Source of the DNA: Kribbella monticola
GTDB taxonomy: Bacteria > Actinomycetota > Actinomycetes > Propionibacteriales > Kribbellaceae
Length of the DNA: 64,000 nucleotides
Assembly (NCBI RefSeq): GCF_003261635.1
Contig: NZ_QFXK01000027.1
Span: 62,001-126,000, forward strand
Direction of reading: 5' to 3'
The notes beneath the pieces are model-generated. The model was given only the letters and a program-made list of their open reading frames with translations, had not been told where the DNA came from and searched no databases. A program made the position numbers and the translations under genes. Shown here piece by piece: positions 7,806 to 18,234 of this stretch. How positions within the stretch are numbered: position 1 is the first letter of the stretch; every line of letters starts with the position of its first letter.

Positions 7806-10800
7806 GTGCGAAGAAGTGTCTATTCCGTCATGCTCGCGATCGCCCTGGCGGTGCCGGCCTGGGTGATCCCGGTCCAGGCAAGCCAGGCCGTTCACGTTCC
7901 ACAGGACCGGTTGGTGAGCGCCGATCCGGCGAACTTCACCCCGAACGTGCTGGACGGCTCGGTGGAGTCCATCCAGCAGATCGGCAACACGATCCTGATC
8001 GGGGGTGACTTCCACCAGATCCAGGCGTCGACCGGGGGACCGATCCTGACCCGGAACAACCTGGCCGCGTTCGACGCCACCACTGGTGCGATCAGCACCA
8101 CGTTCGTGCCGAATCCCGACGGCGAGGTCACCACGATTATTCCGGCCGGTGACGGCTCGAGCGTCTACATCGGCGGGTACTTCAACAACGTCAGCGGCGC
8201 CGGCTCGCCGAGCACCGCCCGGATCAACGCCACCACCGGCGCCCGGATCACCACTTTCAAGCCGCCGAAGCTGGACGGCCGGATCAAGGACATGCGTCTG
8301 GTCGGCAACCGGCTCTGGCTGGCTGGCTACTTCACCACAGTGCAGGACCAGCCACAAGCCGCACTGGCCACCGTCAACGCGACCACCGGCGCCTTCGACC
8401 CGTTCATGGGCCTGTCCATCGCCGGCGTGCACAACGGCGGCGTGCCGACCGTGATGAAGATGGACGTCACCCCGGACGGCAGCGAACTGGTTGCCATCGG
8501 CAACTTCAACGACATCGAGGGTGCCCAGCACCACCAGGTGTTCATGCTGAACCTCACCGGCACGAGCGCCGCAGTGGAGAACTGGCAGACCAACTTCTAC
8601 ACCACGGGTTGCTCAGGCGCTTTCCAGACCTACATGCGCGACCTGGACATTTCCCCGGACGGCTCGTACTTCGTCATCTCCACCACCGGCGCGTACGGCG
8701 GCGCGAACGTCGCCTGTGACTCGACCTCCCGCTGGGAGACCAGTGTTCGCGGTAGCAACCTGTCCTATCGCTGGATCGACAACACCGGCGGCGACACGAC
8801 GTACGCCGTGGCTGCGACCGGCACGGCCGTGTACGTCGGCGGTCACCAGCGCTGGCAGAACAACCCGTTCGCGGGCGACAGCCCTGGTCCGGGCGCGGTT
8901 TCCCGGCAGGGCATCGCTGCCCTCGATCCGGCGAACGGCCTGCCGTTCTCCTGGAACCCGACCCGCGAACGCGGCGTCGGCGTCTTCGACCTCTACTCCA
9001 CCTCGACCGGCTTGTGGGTCGGTTCGGACACCGAGCACCTGGGCGCGAACTTCGAGTACCACCCGCGGATCGCGTTCTTCCCGCTCGCCGGTGGCACGGT
9101 GGTCAAGCCGAACAACACTTCCTGGCTGCCGAACAACATCTACGCCGCCGGTCCGCGTGGCCCGGCCGCGAGCCCGAGCATCCTCTACCGCGTGAACGCG
9201 GCCGGTGACGCGCTCGGTGCCGCCGACGGCGGTTCCGACTGGGCCGCCGATACGGGCGCTTCGCCGGATCCACACCACGGCTCGGGCAGCAACACGGCCG
9301 GCTACGGTCCCGTTCCGAACGTCGCCGCGACGGTTCCGGCCTCCACGCCCCGGGCGATCTTCGACACCGAGCGATGGGGTGCGCAGACCTGGAACTTCCC
9401 GGTTCCGAACGGCGTACCGCTGCAGGTCCGCCTGTACTTCGCCAACCGGTACGGCGGCACCTCGTCGGTCGGCCAGCGCGTCTTCGACGTGTCGCTGGAG
9501 GGCACCACGGTGCTCAACGACTACGACATCGTCGCCGACGTGGGTGACCAGACCGGCACGATGAAGTCGTTCGACATCACCAGTGACGGCAGCGTGGACC
9601 TCAGCCTGAGCAACGTGGTGGAGAACCCGCTGATCAACGGCATCGAGATCGTCCGCACCGACCTGACCGACACCGGCGCAGCCGACGCGGTGACGAGGAC
9701 GGCGTACGACGGGACCACGTTCGGGGCGCACACCTCGACCCCGAACGGCGGGATCAGCTGGCGCGACAACCGTGGCGCCTTCATGCTCAACGGCGTCCTA
9801 TACGCCGGTTCCTCGGACGGCAGCTTCACGCGCCGCACGTACGACGGCACCACCTTCGGCGCAGCGACGGCCATCAACACCGCCGATGCGCTGGTCCCGA
9901 TGACCGACTGGCACAGCGAAGTCAGCCAGATCAGCGGCATGTTCTTCGACGCGGGCAGGCTCTACTACACGCTGGCCGGCCAGTCGAACCTCTACTACCG
10001 GTACTTCACGCCGGAGAGCGGGGTCGTCGGCTCGTACCGCTTCACCGCGACCGGCAACGTCGCCGGCGTCGACTTCGCCAAGGTGAACGGCATGTTCATC
10101 ACGCCCTCGTCGATCTACTGGGCGAGCTCGGCGGACGGCAACCTGCGACGCTCCGACTGGTCGTCCGCGACCGGTGCGCCGACAGGATCGTCCACCACGG
10201 TGTCCACCGACGACTGGCGGGCGCACACCTTGTTCCTGTTCCAGTCCACGAACGGCACTCCGCCGAACCAGCTGCCGGTCGCGCACACGGGTGTCACCTG
10301 CAACGATCTCAACTGCACCTTCTCCTCGGCCGGTTCGACCGACCCGGACGGCACCATCACGTCGTACGCGTGGAACTTCGGTGACGGCGGCACGGACACC
10401 GGGGCGAGCCCGGCGCACCGCTACCCGGCGGCCGGCACCTACACGGCGACCTTGACGGTGACCGACAACGACGGGGGTACCGCGCAGGCGACGCAATCGG
10501 TCACGGTGACGCACGTCAATGCGACACCGACCGCGTCCTTCACCGTTTCGTGTGCCGGGCTGACCTGTTCGGTGGACGGATCGGGTTCGACCGATCCGGA
10601 CGGCCCGATCGCCTCGTACGCGTGGACGTTCGGCGACGGCGGTACCGCGACCGGCGTGACGGCCTCGCACACGTACGCCGCGACGGGCACCTTCACCGTC
10701 GGCCTCACTGTCAACGACGGCGAGGGCGGCACCGACAGCACCACCCGGTCGGCGACGGCGAACTCGGATCCGATCACCTTCAAGGGATCGGACAACCTGA

Positions 10801-11393
10801 ACGCGAACGTCTCGCAGTTCACCGTGACCGTTCCGGCCGGGGTGTCCGCGGGGGACCTGTTGCTGTTGTTCTTCAGTGACAACGATCCGGCGCCTTCGGT
10901 GACCGGGCCGGCCGGCTGGACGCAGGTCCAGACCGTCTCGTCGACGAACCAGAACGGTCGCGTCTGGCGCAAGACGGCCACCGCCACCGACGCCGGCAGC
11001 CAGGTCCGGGTGAACACGTCGGCGGTCACCAAGGCCGACCTCACCCTGCTGGCCTACTCCGGAATCTCCGGTACTACGCCGGTTGCGGCTTCGGCCGCGG
11101 GCAGCGAGACGGTCAACCGGACGACCCACACGACACCGACCGTGGTGTCCTCGGTATCCGGTGCGCGACTGGTCAGCTACTGGGGGGAGAAGTCGTCCGC
11201 GACGACCTCGATGGTGCCGCCGGCCGGGCTGACGGTGCGGGCCGCGTCGAGCGGTTCCGGATCGGGCCGGATCACGTCGCTGACCGGCGACAGCGGTCCG
11301 CTGGCAGCGGGAACTCTCGGTGGCCTGACCGCCACCGCCGACTCCGCGTCGGCGAAGGCGCTGATGTTCTCGGTGGTCGTCGCGCCGAGTTGA
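7806..11393 (+). CDS. Secreted propeller/malectin/two-PKD protein, paralogue 2
   Basis: 1195 residues from GTG at 7806, placed after GGGGGAGGAACTC. A signal peptide (VRRSVYSVMLAIALAVPA...) precedes mature VHVPQDRLVS. The propeller-like region (35-450) closely resembles paralogue 3. A malectin-like carbohydrate-binding domain is inserted at about residues 457-622 (FANRYGGTSSVGQRVFDVSL, then NGIEI near its end) at a point where the other paralogues have only a short linker. The second beta module resumes at about 625, then two PKD domains (822-988) and the shared C-terminal domain. The malectin insert suggests glycan binding. No anchor motif. Confidence 0.85.
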   Translation: MRRSVYSVMLAIALAVPAWVIPVQASQAVHVPQDRLVSADPANFTPNVLDGSVESIQQIGNTILIGGDFHQIQASTGGPILTRNNLAAFDATTGAISTTFVPNPDGEVTTIIPAGDGSSVYIGGYFNNVSGAGSPSTARINATTGARITTFKPPKLDGRIKDMRLVGNRLWLAGYFTTVQDQPQAALATVNATTGAFDPFMGLSIAGVHNGGVPTVMKMDVTPDGSELVAIGNFNDIEGAQHHQVFMLNLTGTSAAVENWQTNFYTTGCSGAFQTYMRDLDISPDGSYFVISTTGAYGGANVACDSTSRWETSVRGSNLSYRWIDNTGGDTTYAVAATGTAVYVGGHQRWQNNPFAGDSPGPGAVSRQGIAALDPANGLPFSWNPTRERGVGVFDLYSTSTGLWVGSDTEHLGANFEYHPRIAFFPLAGGTVVKPNNTSWLPNNIYAAGPRGPAASPSILYRVNAAGDALGAADGGSDWAADTGASPDPHHGSGSNTAGYGPVPNVAATVPASTPRAIFDTERWGAQTWNFPVPNGVPLQVRLYFANRYGGTSSVGQRVFDVSLEGTTVLNDYDIVADVGDQTGTMKSFDITSDGSVDLSLSNVVENPLINGIEIVRTDLTDTGAADAVTRTAYDGTTFGAHTSTPNGGISWRDNRGAFMLNGVLYAGSSDGSFTRRTYDGTTFGAATAINTADALVPMTDWHSEVSQISGMFFDAGRLYYTLAGQSNLYYRYFTPESGVVGSYRFTATGNVAGVDFAKVNGMFITPSSIYWASSADGNLRRSDWSSATGAPTGSSTTVSTDDWRAHTLFLFQSTNGTPPNQLPVAHTGVTCNDLNCTFSSAGSTDPDGTITSYAWNFGDGGTDTGASPAHRYPAAGTYTATLTVTDNDGGTAQATQSVTVTHVNATPTASFTVSCAGLTCSVDGSGSTDPDGPIASYAWTFGDGGTATGVTASHTYAATGTFTVGLTVNDGEGGTDSTTRSATANSDPITFKGSDNLNANVSQFTVTVPAGVSAGDLLLLFFSDNDPAPSVTGPAGWTQVQTVSSTNQNGRVWRKTATATDAGSQVRVNTSAVTKADLTLLAYSGISGTTPVAASAAGSETVNRTTHTTPTVVSSVSGARLVSYWGEKSSATTSMVPPAGLTVRAASSGSGSGRITSLTGDSGPLAAGTLGGLTATADSASAKALMFSVVVAPS

Positions 11394-11400
11394 TCACGAA

Positions 11401-11437
11401 TTACAGCGGGAGCGGTCACCGGCCGCTCCCGCTGTAA
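11401..11437 (+). terminator. Strong hairpin after paralogue 2
   Basis: A perfect 15-bp inverted repeat (11401-11415 with 11423-11437) and a 7-base loop, beginning 8 bases after the stop codon. A likely terminator, so paralogue 3 probably has its own promoter or depends on read-through. Confidence 0.75.
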
Positions 11438-11575
11438 CAGCTCCAGACAATTCCCGATATACCGACGACAGGGGATTTGTGCTCCGTGACTTGTGGTAGT
11501 TGGGGCGCCACAATTCACCGGTTTTCAGTGGTATCCGCCGGGTATTCTGCGCGGCGGTTTTTGGGGGAGGATCTT

Positions 11576-14395
11576 GTGCGCAGCCGTGCTGTTTCCGTGA
11601 TGCTCGCGATCGCCGTGGCCGTGCTGGCCTGGGTGGTCCCGGTCCAGGCCAGTCAGGCCGTCCACGTTCCACAGGACCGGGTGGTGAGCGCCGATCCGGC
11701 GAACTTCACCCCGAACGTGCTGAACGGCGCGGTGAAAGCCATCCTGCAGGTCGGCAACACGATCCTGATCGGCGGCACCTTCACCCAGATCCAGGCCGCG
11801 ACCGGTGGGCCGATCCTGACCCGGAACAACCTGGCCGCGTTCGACGCGGCCACCGGCGCGATCAGCACGAGCTTCGTGCCCAATCCCGACGGTGAAGTCA
11901 CCACGATCATCCCCTCGGCCGACAGTTCCACGGTCTACATCGGCGGGTACTTCAACAACGTCAGCGGCGCCGGCTCGCCGAGCACCGCGCGGATCAACGC
12001 GACTACCGGTGCGCTCGACCCGACCTTCAAGGCCCCCAAGCTGAACGGCCGGATCAAGGACATGCGCCTGGTCGGCAACCGGCTCTGGCTGGCCGGCAAC
12101 TTCACCACCGTGCAGAGCCAGCCGCAGGTCGCGCTGGCCACGGTGAACGCCACCACCGGCGCCTTCGACGCGTTCATGCGGCTGTCCATCGCCGGCCTGC
12201 ACAACGGCGGCGTGACCACCGTGATCAAGATGGACGTCACTCCCGACGGCAGCCACCTGGTCGGGATCGGGAACTTCGACACCATCTCGGCGGTCAAGCA
12301 CCACCAGATCTTCATGCTGAACCTCACCGGCGCGACCGCGGCGGTCGAGAACTGGCAGACCGACTTCTACAACACCGCCTGCTCGCGGTCCTTCGAGACG
12401 TACATGCGCGACCTCGACTTCTCGCCGGACGGCTCGTACTTCGTCGTCTCGACCACCGGCGCGTACGGCGGTGCCGGGATCGCGTGCGACTCGACCGCGC
12501 GCTTCAACACCGGCGCGCGGGGCAGCGGGCTCGGCTACTACTGGCTGGACAACACCGGCGGCGACACCACCTATGCGGTCGCCATCACCGGAACCGCCGT
12601 GTACGTCGGCGGTCACCAGCGCTGGCAGAACAACCCCTTCGCGGGCGACAGCCCCGGCCAGGGTGCTGTCTCGCGGCAGGGCATCGCGGCCCTCGACCCG
12701 GCGAACGGCCTGCCGTTCTCCTGGAACCCGACCCGGGAACGCGGCGTCGGCGTCTTCGACCTGTTCTCCACCTCGGCCGGCCTGTGGGTCGGTTCGGACA
12801 CCGAGCACCTGGGCGCGAACTTCGAGTACCACCCGCGGATCGCGTTCTTCCCGCTCGCCGGCGGCACCGTTGTCGCGCCGAACCTGACGCCCACCCTGCC
12901 AGGTGACATCTACCTGGCCGGACCTCGCAATCCCGCGTCCGACCTGATCAACCGCACGCCGTACGACGGCACGACCTTCGGCACCCGAACAGCAGTCGGT
13001 GCCGGCGGGATCGCCTGGAGTACGAACCGCGGCGCGTTCATGCTCAACGGCTTCCTGTACGCCGGCTGGTCGGACGGCAGCTTCAACCGCCGCAGCTACA
13101 ACGGCAGCACCTTCGGAGCCGCGTCCGCGATCAACACCGGCGACCTGATCGTGAACATGAGCACCTGGCACAGCGAGGTCGCCCAGATCACGGGTCTGTT
13201 CTTCGACGCAGGCCGGATCTACTACACGCTCGCCGGCCAGACCAGCTTGTTCTACCGGTACTTCACGCCGGAGAGCGGCGTGGTCGGCGCGATGCGCTTC
13301 ACTGCCACCGGCAACATCGCGGGCATCACCTGGTCGCAGATGAACGGCATGTTCGTGACGGGCGGCTCGATCTACTGGGCCAGCTCGGCCGGTGGTGGTC
13401 TGCAGCGAGCGGGCTGGTCCAGCGCGACCGGCGTACCGACCGGTTCTTCTGTTGTCGTGTCCACGGACGAGTGGCGGGCGCGGTCGCTGTTCCTGATGCA
13501 GGGCGCCGGTGCGCCGCCGAATCAGCCGCCGGTGGCGCATGTCGGGTCGACCTGCAGCAACCTGAGCTGCAGCTTCTCCTCGGCCGGCTCGACCGACCCG
13601 GACGGCACCATCACGTCGTACGCCTGGAACTTCGGTGACGGCAACACCGGCACGGGTACGAGCCCGAGCCACACGTACGCCGCCGCGGGCAGCTACTCGG
13701 TCACGCTGACCGTGACGGACAACGGCGGTGCGACAGGGCAGGCCTCGCAGAACGTGACGGTCAGCCAGAACGCCGGGGCGGTGACCTTCGTCGGCGCCAA
13801 CGGCGTGAACACGAACGCGACCCAGTTCCCGGTGACCGTGCCGTCCGCAGTGGCCGCAGGCGACCTGCTGCTGCTCTTCTTCGCCGACAACGATCCGGCG
13901 CCGACGGTGACCGGGCCGGCGGGCTGGACCCAGGTTCAGACCATCGCCTCGAGCGGGCAGAGCGGCCGGGTCTGGCGCAAGCTCGCGACCGCCGGCGACG
14001 CGGGGACGCAGGCTCTGGTCGCGACCTCCGCACTCACGAAGGCCAACGCGACTCTGGTCGCCTACCGGGGTACCGACGGCACGGTGTCCGCATCGGCGGC
14101 CGGCAGCGAAACCGTCTTGCAGACGACCCACACGACGCCGACCGTGACGGCGACGGTGGATGGTTCGCGCCTGATCAGCTACTGGGGTGAGAAGTCCTCC
14201 GCGACGACCGCGCTGGCGCCGCCCGCCGGCCTGGTGGTCCGGCTGGCTTCCCCTGGCTCCGGTTCCGGCCGGATCACAGCACTCACCGGTGACAGCGGAC
14301 CGCTGGCACCGGGCACTGTCGGAGGGCTGACCGCTACCGCGGACTCGGCCTCGGCAAAGGCGCTGATGTTCAGCGTAGTGGTGGCTCCCGCCTAG
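11576..14395 (+). CDS. Secreted propeller/one-PKD protein, paralogue 3
   Basis: 939 residues from GTG at 11576 after GGGGGAGGATCTT, almost the same ribosome-binding context as paralogue 2. Signal peptide and mature start (AVHVPQDRVVSADPANFTP) are nearly identical to paralogue 2, indicating a recent duplication. Order: propeller-like region, second beta module (YDGTTFGTRTAV...), one PKD (about 652-733) with the CSNLSC cysteine pair, shared C-terminal domain (735-939). It lacks the malectin insert and the extra PKD repeats. Role inferred as extracellular binding or structural; no enzyme motif recognised. Confidence 0.85.
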   Translation: MRSRAVSVMLAIAVAVLAWVVPVQASQAVHVPQDRVVSADPANFTPNVLNGAVKAILQVGNTILIGGTFTQIQAATGGPILTRNNLAAFDAATGAISTSFVPNPDGEVTTIIPSADSSTVYIGGYFNNVSGAGSPSTARINATTGALDPTFKAPKLNGRIKDMRLVGNRLWLAGNFTTVQSQPQVALATVNATTGAFDAFMRLSIAGLHNGGVTTVIKMDVTPDGSHLVGIGNFDTISAVKHHQIFMLNLTGATAAVENWQTDFYNTACSRSFETYMRDLDFSPDGSYFVVSTTGAYGGAGIACDSTARFNTGARGSGLGYYWLDNTGGDTTYAVAITGTAVYVGGHQRWQNNPFAGDSPGQGAVSRQGIAALDPANGLPFSWNPTRERGVGVFDLFSTSAGLWVGSDTEHLGANFEYHPRIAFFPLAGGTVVAPNLTPTLPGDIYLAGPRNPASDLINRTPYDGTTFGTRTAVGAGGIAWSTNRGAFMLNGFLYAGWSDGSFNRRSYNGSTFGAASAINTGDLIVNMSTWHSEVAQITGLFFDAGRIYYTLAGQTSLFYRYFTPESGVVGAMRFTATGNIAGITWSQMNGMFVTGGSIYWASSAGGGLQRAGWSSATGVPTGSSVVVSTDEWRARSLFLMQGAGAPPNQPPVAHVGSTCSNLSCSFSSAGSTDPDGTITSYAWNFGDGNTGTGTSPSHTYAAAGSYSVTLTVTDNGGATGQASQNVTVSQNAGAVTFVGANGVNTNATQFPVTVPSAVAAGDLLLLFFADNDPAPTVTGPAGWTQVQTIASSGQSGRVWRKLATAGDAGTQALVATSALTKANATLVAYRGTDGTVSASAAGSETVLQTTHTTPTVTATVDGSRLISYWGEKSSATTALAPPAGLVVRLASPGSGSGRITALTGDSGPLAPGTVGGLTATADSASAKALMFSVVVAPA

Positions 14396-14539
14396 GGGGT
14401 TTTTGTAGCGGGGCAACCGGTGGGCCGGTGCTCTTCCCGCGGAGCGAGATGCCGGCACCATCACAGAAATCCAGCGGACCCGGTGGGGGGAAGCGCCGTC
14501 GGCGCTCCATCGGGCCCGCTCAGCCAGGGGGTTCCACGT

Positions 14540-17359
14540 ATGGCATTACGCCGTTCGCTGTTGCTGTTGTCCGCAGTCGCGCTCGCCTTGGTGGGCACGC
14601 TGCTGACCGTCGGGTCGGGCCGTTCGGCCGACGCCGTTCAGTTGCCGAAGAGCACGATCGTCAGCGACGACCCGGTCGACTGGACGCCACACGCGCTCGA
14701 CGGCGAAGTGCATGCGCTGATCCAGGTAGGCAACCGGGTGATCGTCGGTGGCACCTTCACCACGATCCGCTCGGCCACCAGCTCGACGCAGATCGCCCGG
14801 CGCAGCATCTTCGCCTACAACGCCACCACCGGCGCACTCGACAACGGCTTCCTGCCGACGCTGAACGGTGCGGTGGAGACCTTGCTGCCGAGCGAGGACG
14901 GCTTGTCCGTGTACGTGGGCGGCAGTTTCAGCACCGTGAACGGGACCAGCAGGCCACGGCTGGCCAGGATCAACCTGGCCGACGGAGTCCTGAACAGCAC
15001 CTTCCGGCCATCGGTGAACAGTTCGGTCTACGACATGAAGATGTCCGCCGGGCGGATCTTCATCGGTGGCCCGTTCTCGTCGGTCGGTGGTGTGAGCCGC
15101 ACCTTGATGGCGACCGTGAGCCCGGAGACCGGCGCGGTCGACCCGTATCTCAACATCACCTTCGGCTCGCCGGTCCGCGGCGGCGCCCTGCAGGTCGACA
15201 AGTTCGACATCACCCCGGACGGCACCAAACTGATTGCGCTCGGCAACTTCTCGGTGGTCGGCGGGCTGTCCCGGACCCAGATCGTGATGCTGGACCTGAA
15301 CGCCACCTCGGCCACCGTCCGGAACTGGTCGACCCCGCGCTTCGAGCCCAACTGCTCGTCGCAGTTCCTGACCTACGTGCACGACGTCGACTTCTCCCCG
15401 GACGGCGCGTACTTCGTCGTCGTGACCACCGGCGGCACTCCGCCCGACAAGCTGTGTGACTCGGCCTCCCGCTGGGAGACGGCACCGACCGGCGGCAACC
15501 AGCAGCCCACCTGGATCGACTACACCGGTGGTGACACGCTGTGGAGCGTCGCCGTCACCGGCGTCGCCGTGTACGTCGGCGGTCACCAGCGCTGGCTCAA
15601 CAACACCGGAGGAAGCAACGCTGCCGCTCCCGGCGCGGTGTCCCGGGAAGGGCTGGCCGCACTGGACCCGCTGAACGGCCTGCCCTACTCGTGGAACCCG
15701 ACCAGGACCCGCGGTGCCGGCGTTTTCGACCTGACCTCGGTCCCGGGCGGCCTGCTGATGGGCAGCGACACCGACCGGGTCGGACGGAACTCCGAGTTCC
15801 ACGGCCGGCTGGCGATGTTCCCGAACTCGTCGCTGACGCCCCCACCGGGGTACACCGGCCAACTGCCGGGCCCCGTCTACCGGCTTGGTGCCACCACGAC
15901 AGTCCGCCAGTACGACGGAACGACGGCCGGCGACGCCAGTACGGTCGACACCGGTACTGCGAACTTCACCAACGCCCGGGGTGCCGTGATGATCGACGGC
16001 ATCCTCTACACCGGCAACTCCGACGGCACCTTGACGCGCAGGTCGTACAACGGCACCACGTTCGGCTCTGCAAGCACAGTGAACCTGCTGGGACTGACCG
16101 CGTTCGCCACCGATCTGCGCAACCTCACGGGGATGTTCTTCAGCAACGGGCGGCTGTTCTACACCGTGGCCGGTCAGTCGTCGCTCTACTACCGCTACTT
16201 CACGCCGGAGAGCCAGATCATCGGTGCTTCCCGGTTCGTGGCCAGCGGCAACATCACCGGCATCAACTGGAGCCAGGTGTCCGGCATGTTCCTGTCCGGC
16301 AACCAGCTCTACTGGGGAACCAGCGCGGACGGCAACCTGCATCGGGTCAACTTCGCCAACAACGTCCCGGTCGCCGGCACCGCGGTGGTCACCAGTGGAC
16401 CTGGTATCGACGGCCAGGACTGGCGTTCGCAGGGCACGTTCCTGTACGCCGGCAGTGGTCCGGTGCCTAACATCCGCCCGTCGGCTTCGTGGGGAGCCAG
16501 CTGCGACCTGCTCGCCTGCAGTTTCGACGGGGCCGCTTCCAGCGACCCGGACGGCAGCATCACGTCGTACGCGTGGGACTTCGGCGACGGTGAAACGGCG
16601 ACCGGACCGACGGCTTCGCACACGTACGCCGCGAGCGGGACCTACACGGTCACGCTGACGGTGACCGACGACGACGGCGCCACCGGGACCGACAGCCGGC
16701 CGCAGGTCGTGTCGAGTGTGGCGAACCCGATCGAGTTCGTGGGAGCGAACTCGTCCAACCAGAACGCGCTCACGCACACGGTGACGGTGCCGCCGTCGAC
16801 CAGTGCGGGTGACGGACTGCTGTTGTTCTTCACCCAGAACACCACGGCGACCCTGACCGGTCCGACCGGGGTCACGGGGTGGAACCTGGTCAGGACGCTC
16901 AACGGCTCCGGATACGTGACCAGGGTCTGGCAGAAGGTCGCCGACGCCGGTGACGCCGGCAAGGACGTGTCGGTGAACCTTTCGGCGTACAGCAAGGCAG
17001 GGATGACGGTCGCGGCGTACTCGGGGACCAGCCTGACCGCTCCGGTCGGCGCCTTCGACTCGATGAACGAGACGGTGACCCGCGCTGGGCACACCACTCC
17101 GGTCGTGAACAACACGATCGCCGGTGCGTGGCGGGTCTCCTACTGGGCGGACAAGTCGTCGGCGACGACGTCGTGGACGGCCCCGGCCGGCGAGCAGGTT
17201 CGCGGTACGTCGTTCGGGGTCCCGAACGGGTACATCTCGACCCTGCTGACGGACCGCGGCGCCGCCGTACCGACCGGACCGCAGGGCGGCCTGACGGCGA
17301 CGGCGAACAGCTCGAGTCCGTCGGCCACGGCATGGACAGTCCTGCTGAGTCCGCGGTGA
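14540..17359 (+). CDS. Secreted propeller/one-PKD protein, paralogue 4 (most divergent)
   Basis: 939 residues from ATG at 14540 with AGGGGG just upstream. Signal peptide MALRRSLLLLSAVALALVG..., mature part beginning near ADAVQLPKS. Same architecture as paralogue 3 with one PKD domain (about 645-727, SYAWDFGDGE, cysteine pair CDLLAC). The propeller-like region is clearly more diverged than that of the other three, with different cysteine placement and a PPPGYTGQLPG linker. It follows paralogue 3 by 144 bases without a clear terminator between them. The conserved C-terminal domain is kept, so that domain is probably the functional core of the family. Confidence 0.8.
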   Translation: MALRRSLLLLSAVALALVGTLLTVGSGRSADAVQLPKSTIVSDDPVDWTPHALDGEVHALIQVGNRVIVGGTFTTIRSATSSTQIARRSIFAYNATTGALDNGFLPTLNGAVETLLPSEDGLSVYVGGSFSTVNGTSRPRLARINLADGVLNSTFRPSVNSSVYDMKMSAGRIFIGGPFSSVGGVSRTLMATVSPETGAVDPYLNITFGSPVRGGALQVDKFDITPDGTKLIALGNFSVVGGLSRTQIVMLDLNATSATVRNWSTPRFEPNCSSQFLTYVHDVDFSPDGAYFVVVTTGGTPPDKLCDSASRWETAPTGGNQQPTWIDYTGGDTLWSVAVTGVAVYVGGHQRWLNNTGGSNAAAPGAVSREGLAALDPLNGLPYSWNPTRTRGAGVFDLTSVPGGLLMGSDTDRVGRNSEFHGRLAMFPNSSLTPPPGYTGQLPGPVYRLGATTTVRQYDGTTAGDASTVDTGTANFTNARGAVMIDGILYTGNSDGTLTRRSYNGTTFGSASTVNLLGLTAFATDLRNLTGMFFSNGRLFYTVAGQSSLYYRYFTPESQIIGASRFVASGNITGINWSQVSGMFLSGNQLYWGTSADGNLHRVNFANNVPVAGTAVVTSGPGIDGQDWRSQGTFLYAGSGPVPNIRPSASWGASCDLLACSFDGAASSDPDGSITSYAWDFGDGETATGPTASHTYAASGTYTVTLTVTDDDGATGTDSRPQVVSSVANPIEFVGANSSNQNALTHTVTVPPSTSAGDGLLLFFTQNTTATLTGPTGVTGWNLVRTLNGSGYVTRVWQKVADAGDAGKDVSVNLSAYSKAGMTVAAYSGTSLTAPVGAFDSMNETVTRAGHTTPVVNNTIAGAWRVSYWADKSSATTSWTAPAGEQVRGTSFGVPNGYISTLLTDRGAAVPTGPQGGLTATANSSSPSATAWTVLLSPR

Positions 17360-17409
17360 TTCACGCATCCTCCGGGCAGGGGGATTACGCTTCGGCCAGG
17401 AGGTGGCGG

Positions 17410-18231
17410 ATGCCGGGCTGGATGACCAAATGGGGAACTGCCGGCGTGACGGTGGTCGCGCTGGCAGCGGTGCCGTCGTGCGGGTCGGCGGCCGGCGCGG
17501 AGAACGACGACACGGCGGCGGTCACGACCACGCCGCCGCCCAATCCACAATTGCTGATCACCTTCGACGACCAGGAGCCGGGACCCGCTGCGGGCCGGGA
17601 CATCATCGGTGAGGGATCGGCCGCGGCGGAGATCTCCCTGCTCAGCCGCAACAAGCAGAAGGCGACCTTCGTGACGGGTCACCAGGGCGGTATCGCGCTG
17701 CGGACACCGCCGTACTCGGGGGAGACCAGCGGCTCGTTCAGCGCGCTTCGGATCGAGCCGGAGGAGTGGCTGTCGCCCGGCTTGTCGGATTTCACCTTCG
17801 GCGCCGACATCCGGCTGGACGCGAAGTCCAACGGGACCGCGATCGACAACGGGGACAACGTGATGCAACGCGGGCTGTACGCCGACGCCGCGCAGTACAA
17901 GATCCAGGTCGACAAACACCACGCCTCGTGTGTGATCCGCGGGACCGACGGTGCGGTCGTGGTGAAGTCCAAGGCGTTGCTGAACCCGTCGAAGTGGTAC
18001 CGGCTGACCTGTCACCGGGCGGACAAGACCGTCAAACTGACCGTTCAGGATCTGGAGACGAACCAGCCGCCGGAGACGCTCGAGAAGACCGGCCCGATCG
18101 GCACGCTCGACATGATCGGCTCGGAGCCGCTGTCGGTCGGCGCCAAGATCGGCGAGGACGGCGAGATCATCGGCTCGTCCACGGACCAATTCAACGGCCT
18201 GCTCGACAACATCAGCTACGAGCGCAGCTGA
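17410..18231 (+). CDS. Putative LamG/concanavalin-like lipoprotein
   Basis: 273 residues from ATG at 17410 (CCAGGAGG upstream). The N-terminus has a hydrophobic stretch ending in AVPSCGS, a possible but non-standard lipobox, then an acidic/Thr/Pro linker and a beta-rich domain. LLITFDDQEPG near its start and FNGLLDNISYERS at its end are typical of LamG/concanavalin-like jelly rolls. It follows the four paralogues on the same strand after only 50 bases, so it may be co-transcribed and share a glycan-binding surface role. Only 3 bases separate its stop from that of the converging TagF-like gene. Function not established. Confidence 0.6.
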   Translation: MPGWMTKWGTAGVTVVALAAVPSCGSAAGAENDDTAAVTTTPPPNPQLLITFDDQEPGPAAGRDIIGEGSAAAEISLLSRNKQKATFVTGHQGGIALRTPPYSGETSGSFSALRIEPEEWLSPGLSDFTFGADIRLDAKSNGTAIDNGDNVMQRGLYADAAQYKIQVDKHHASCVIRGTDGAVVVKSKALLNPSKWYRLTCHRADKTVKLTVQDLETNQPPETLEKTGPIGTLDMIGSEPLSVGAKIGEDGEIIGSSTDQFNGLLDNISYERS

Positions 18232-18234
18232 GTT

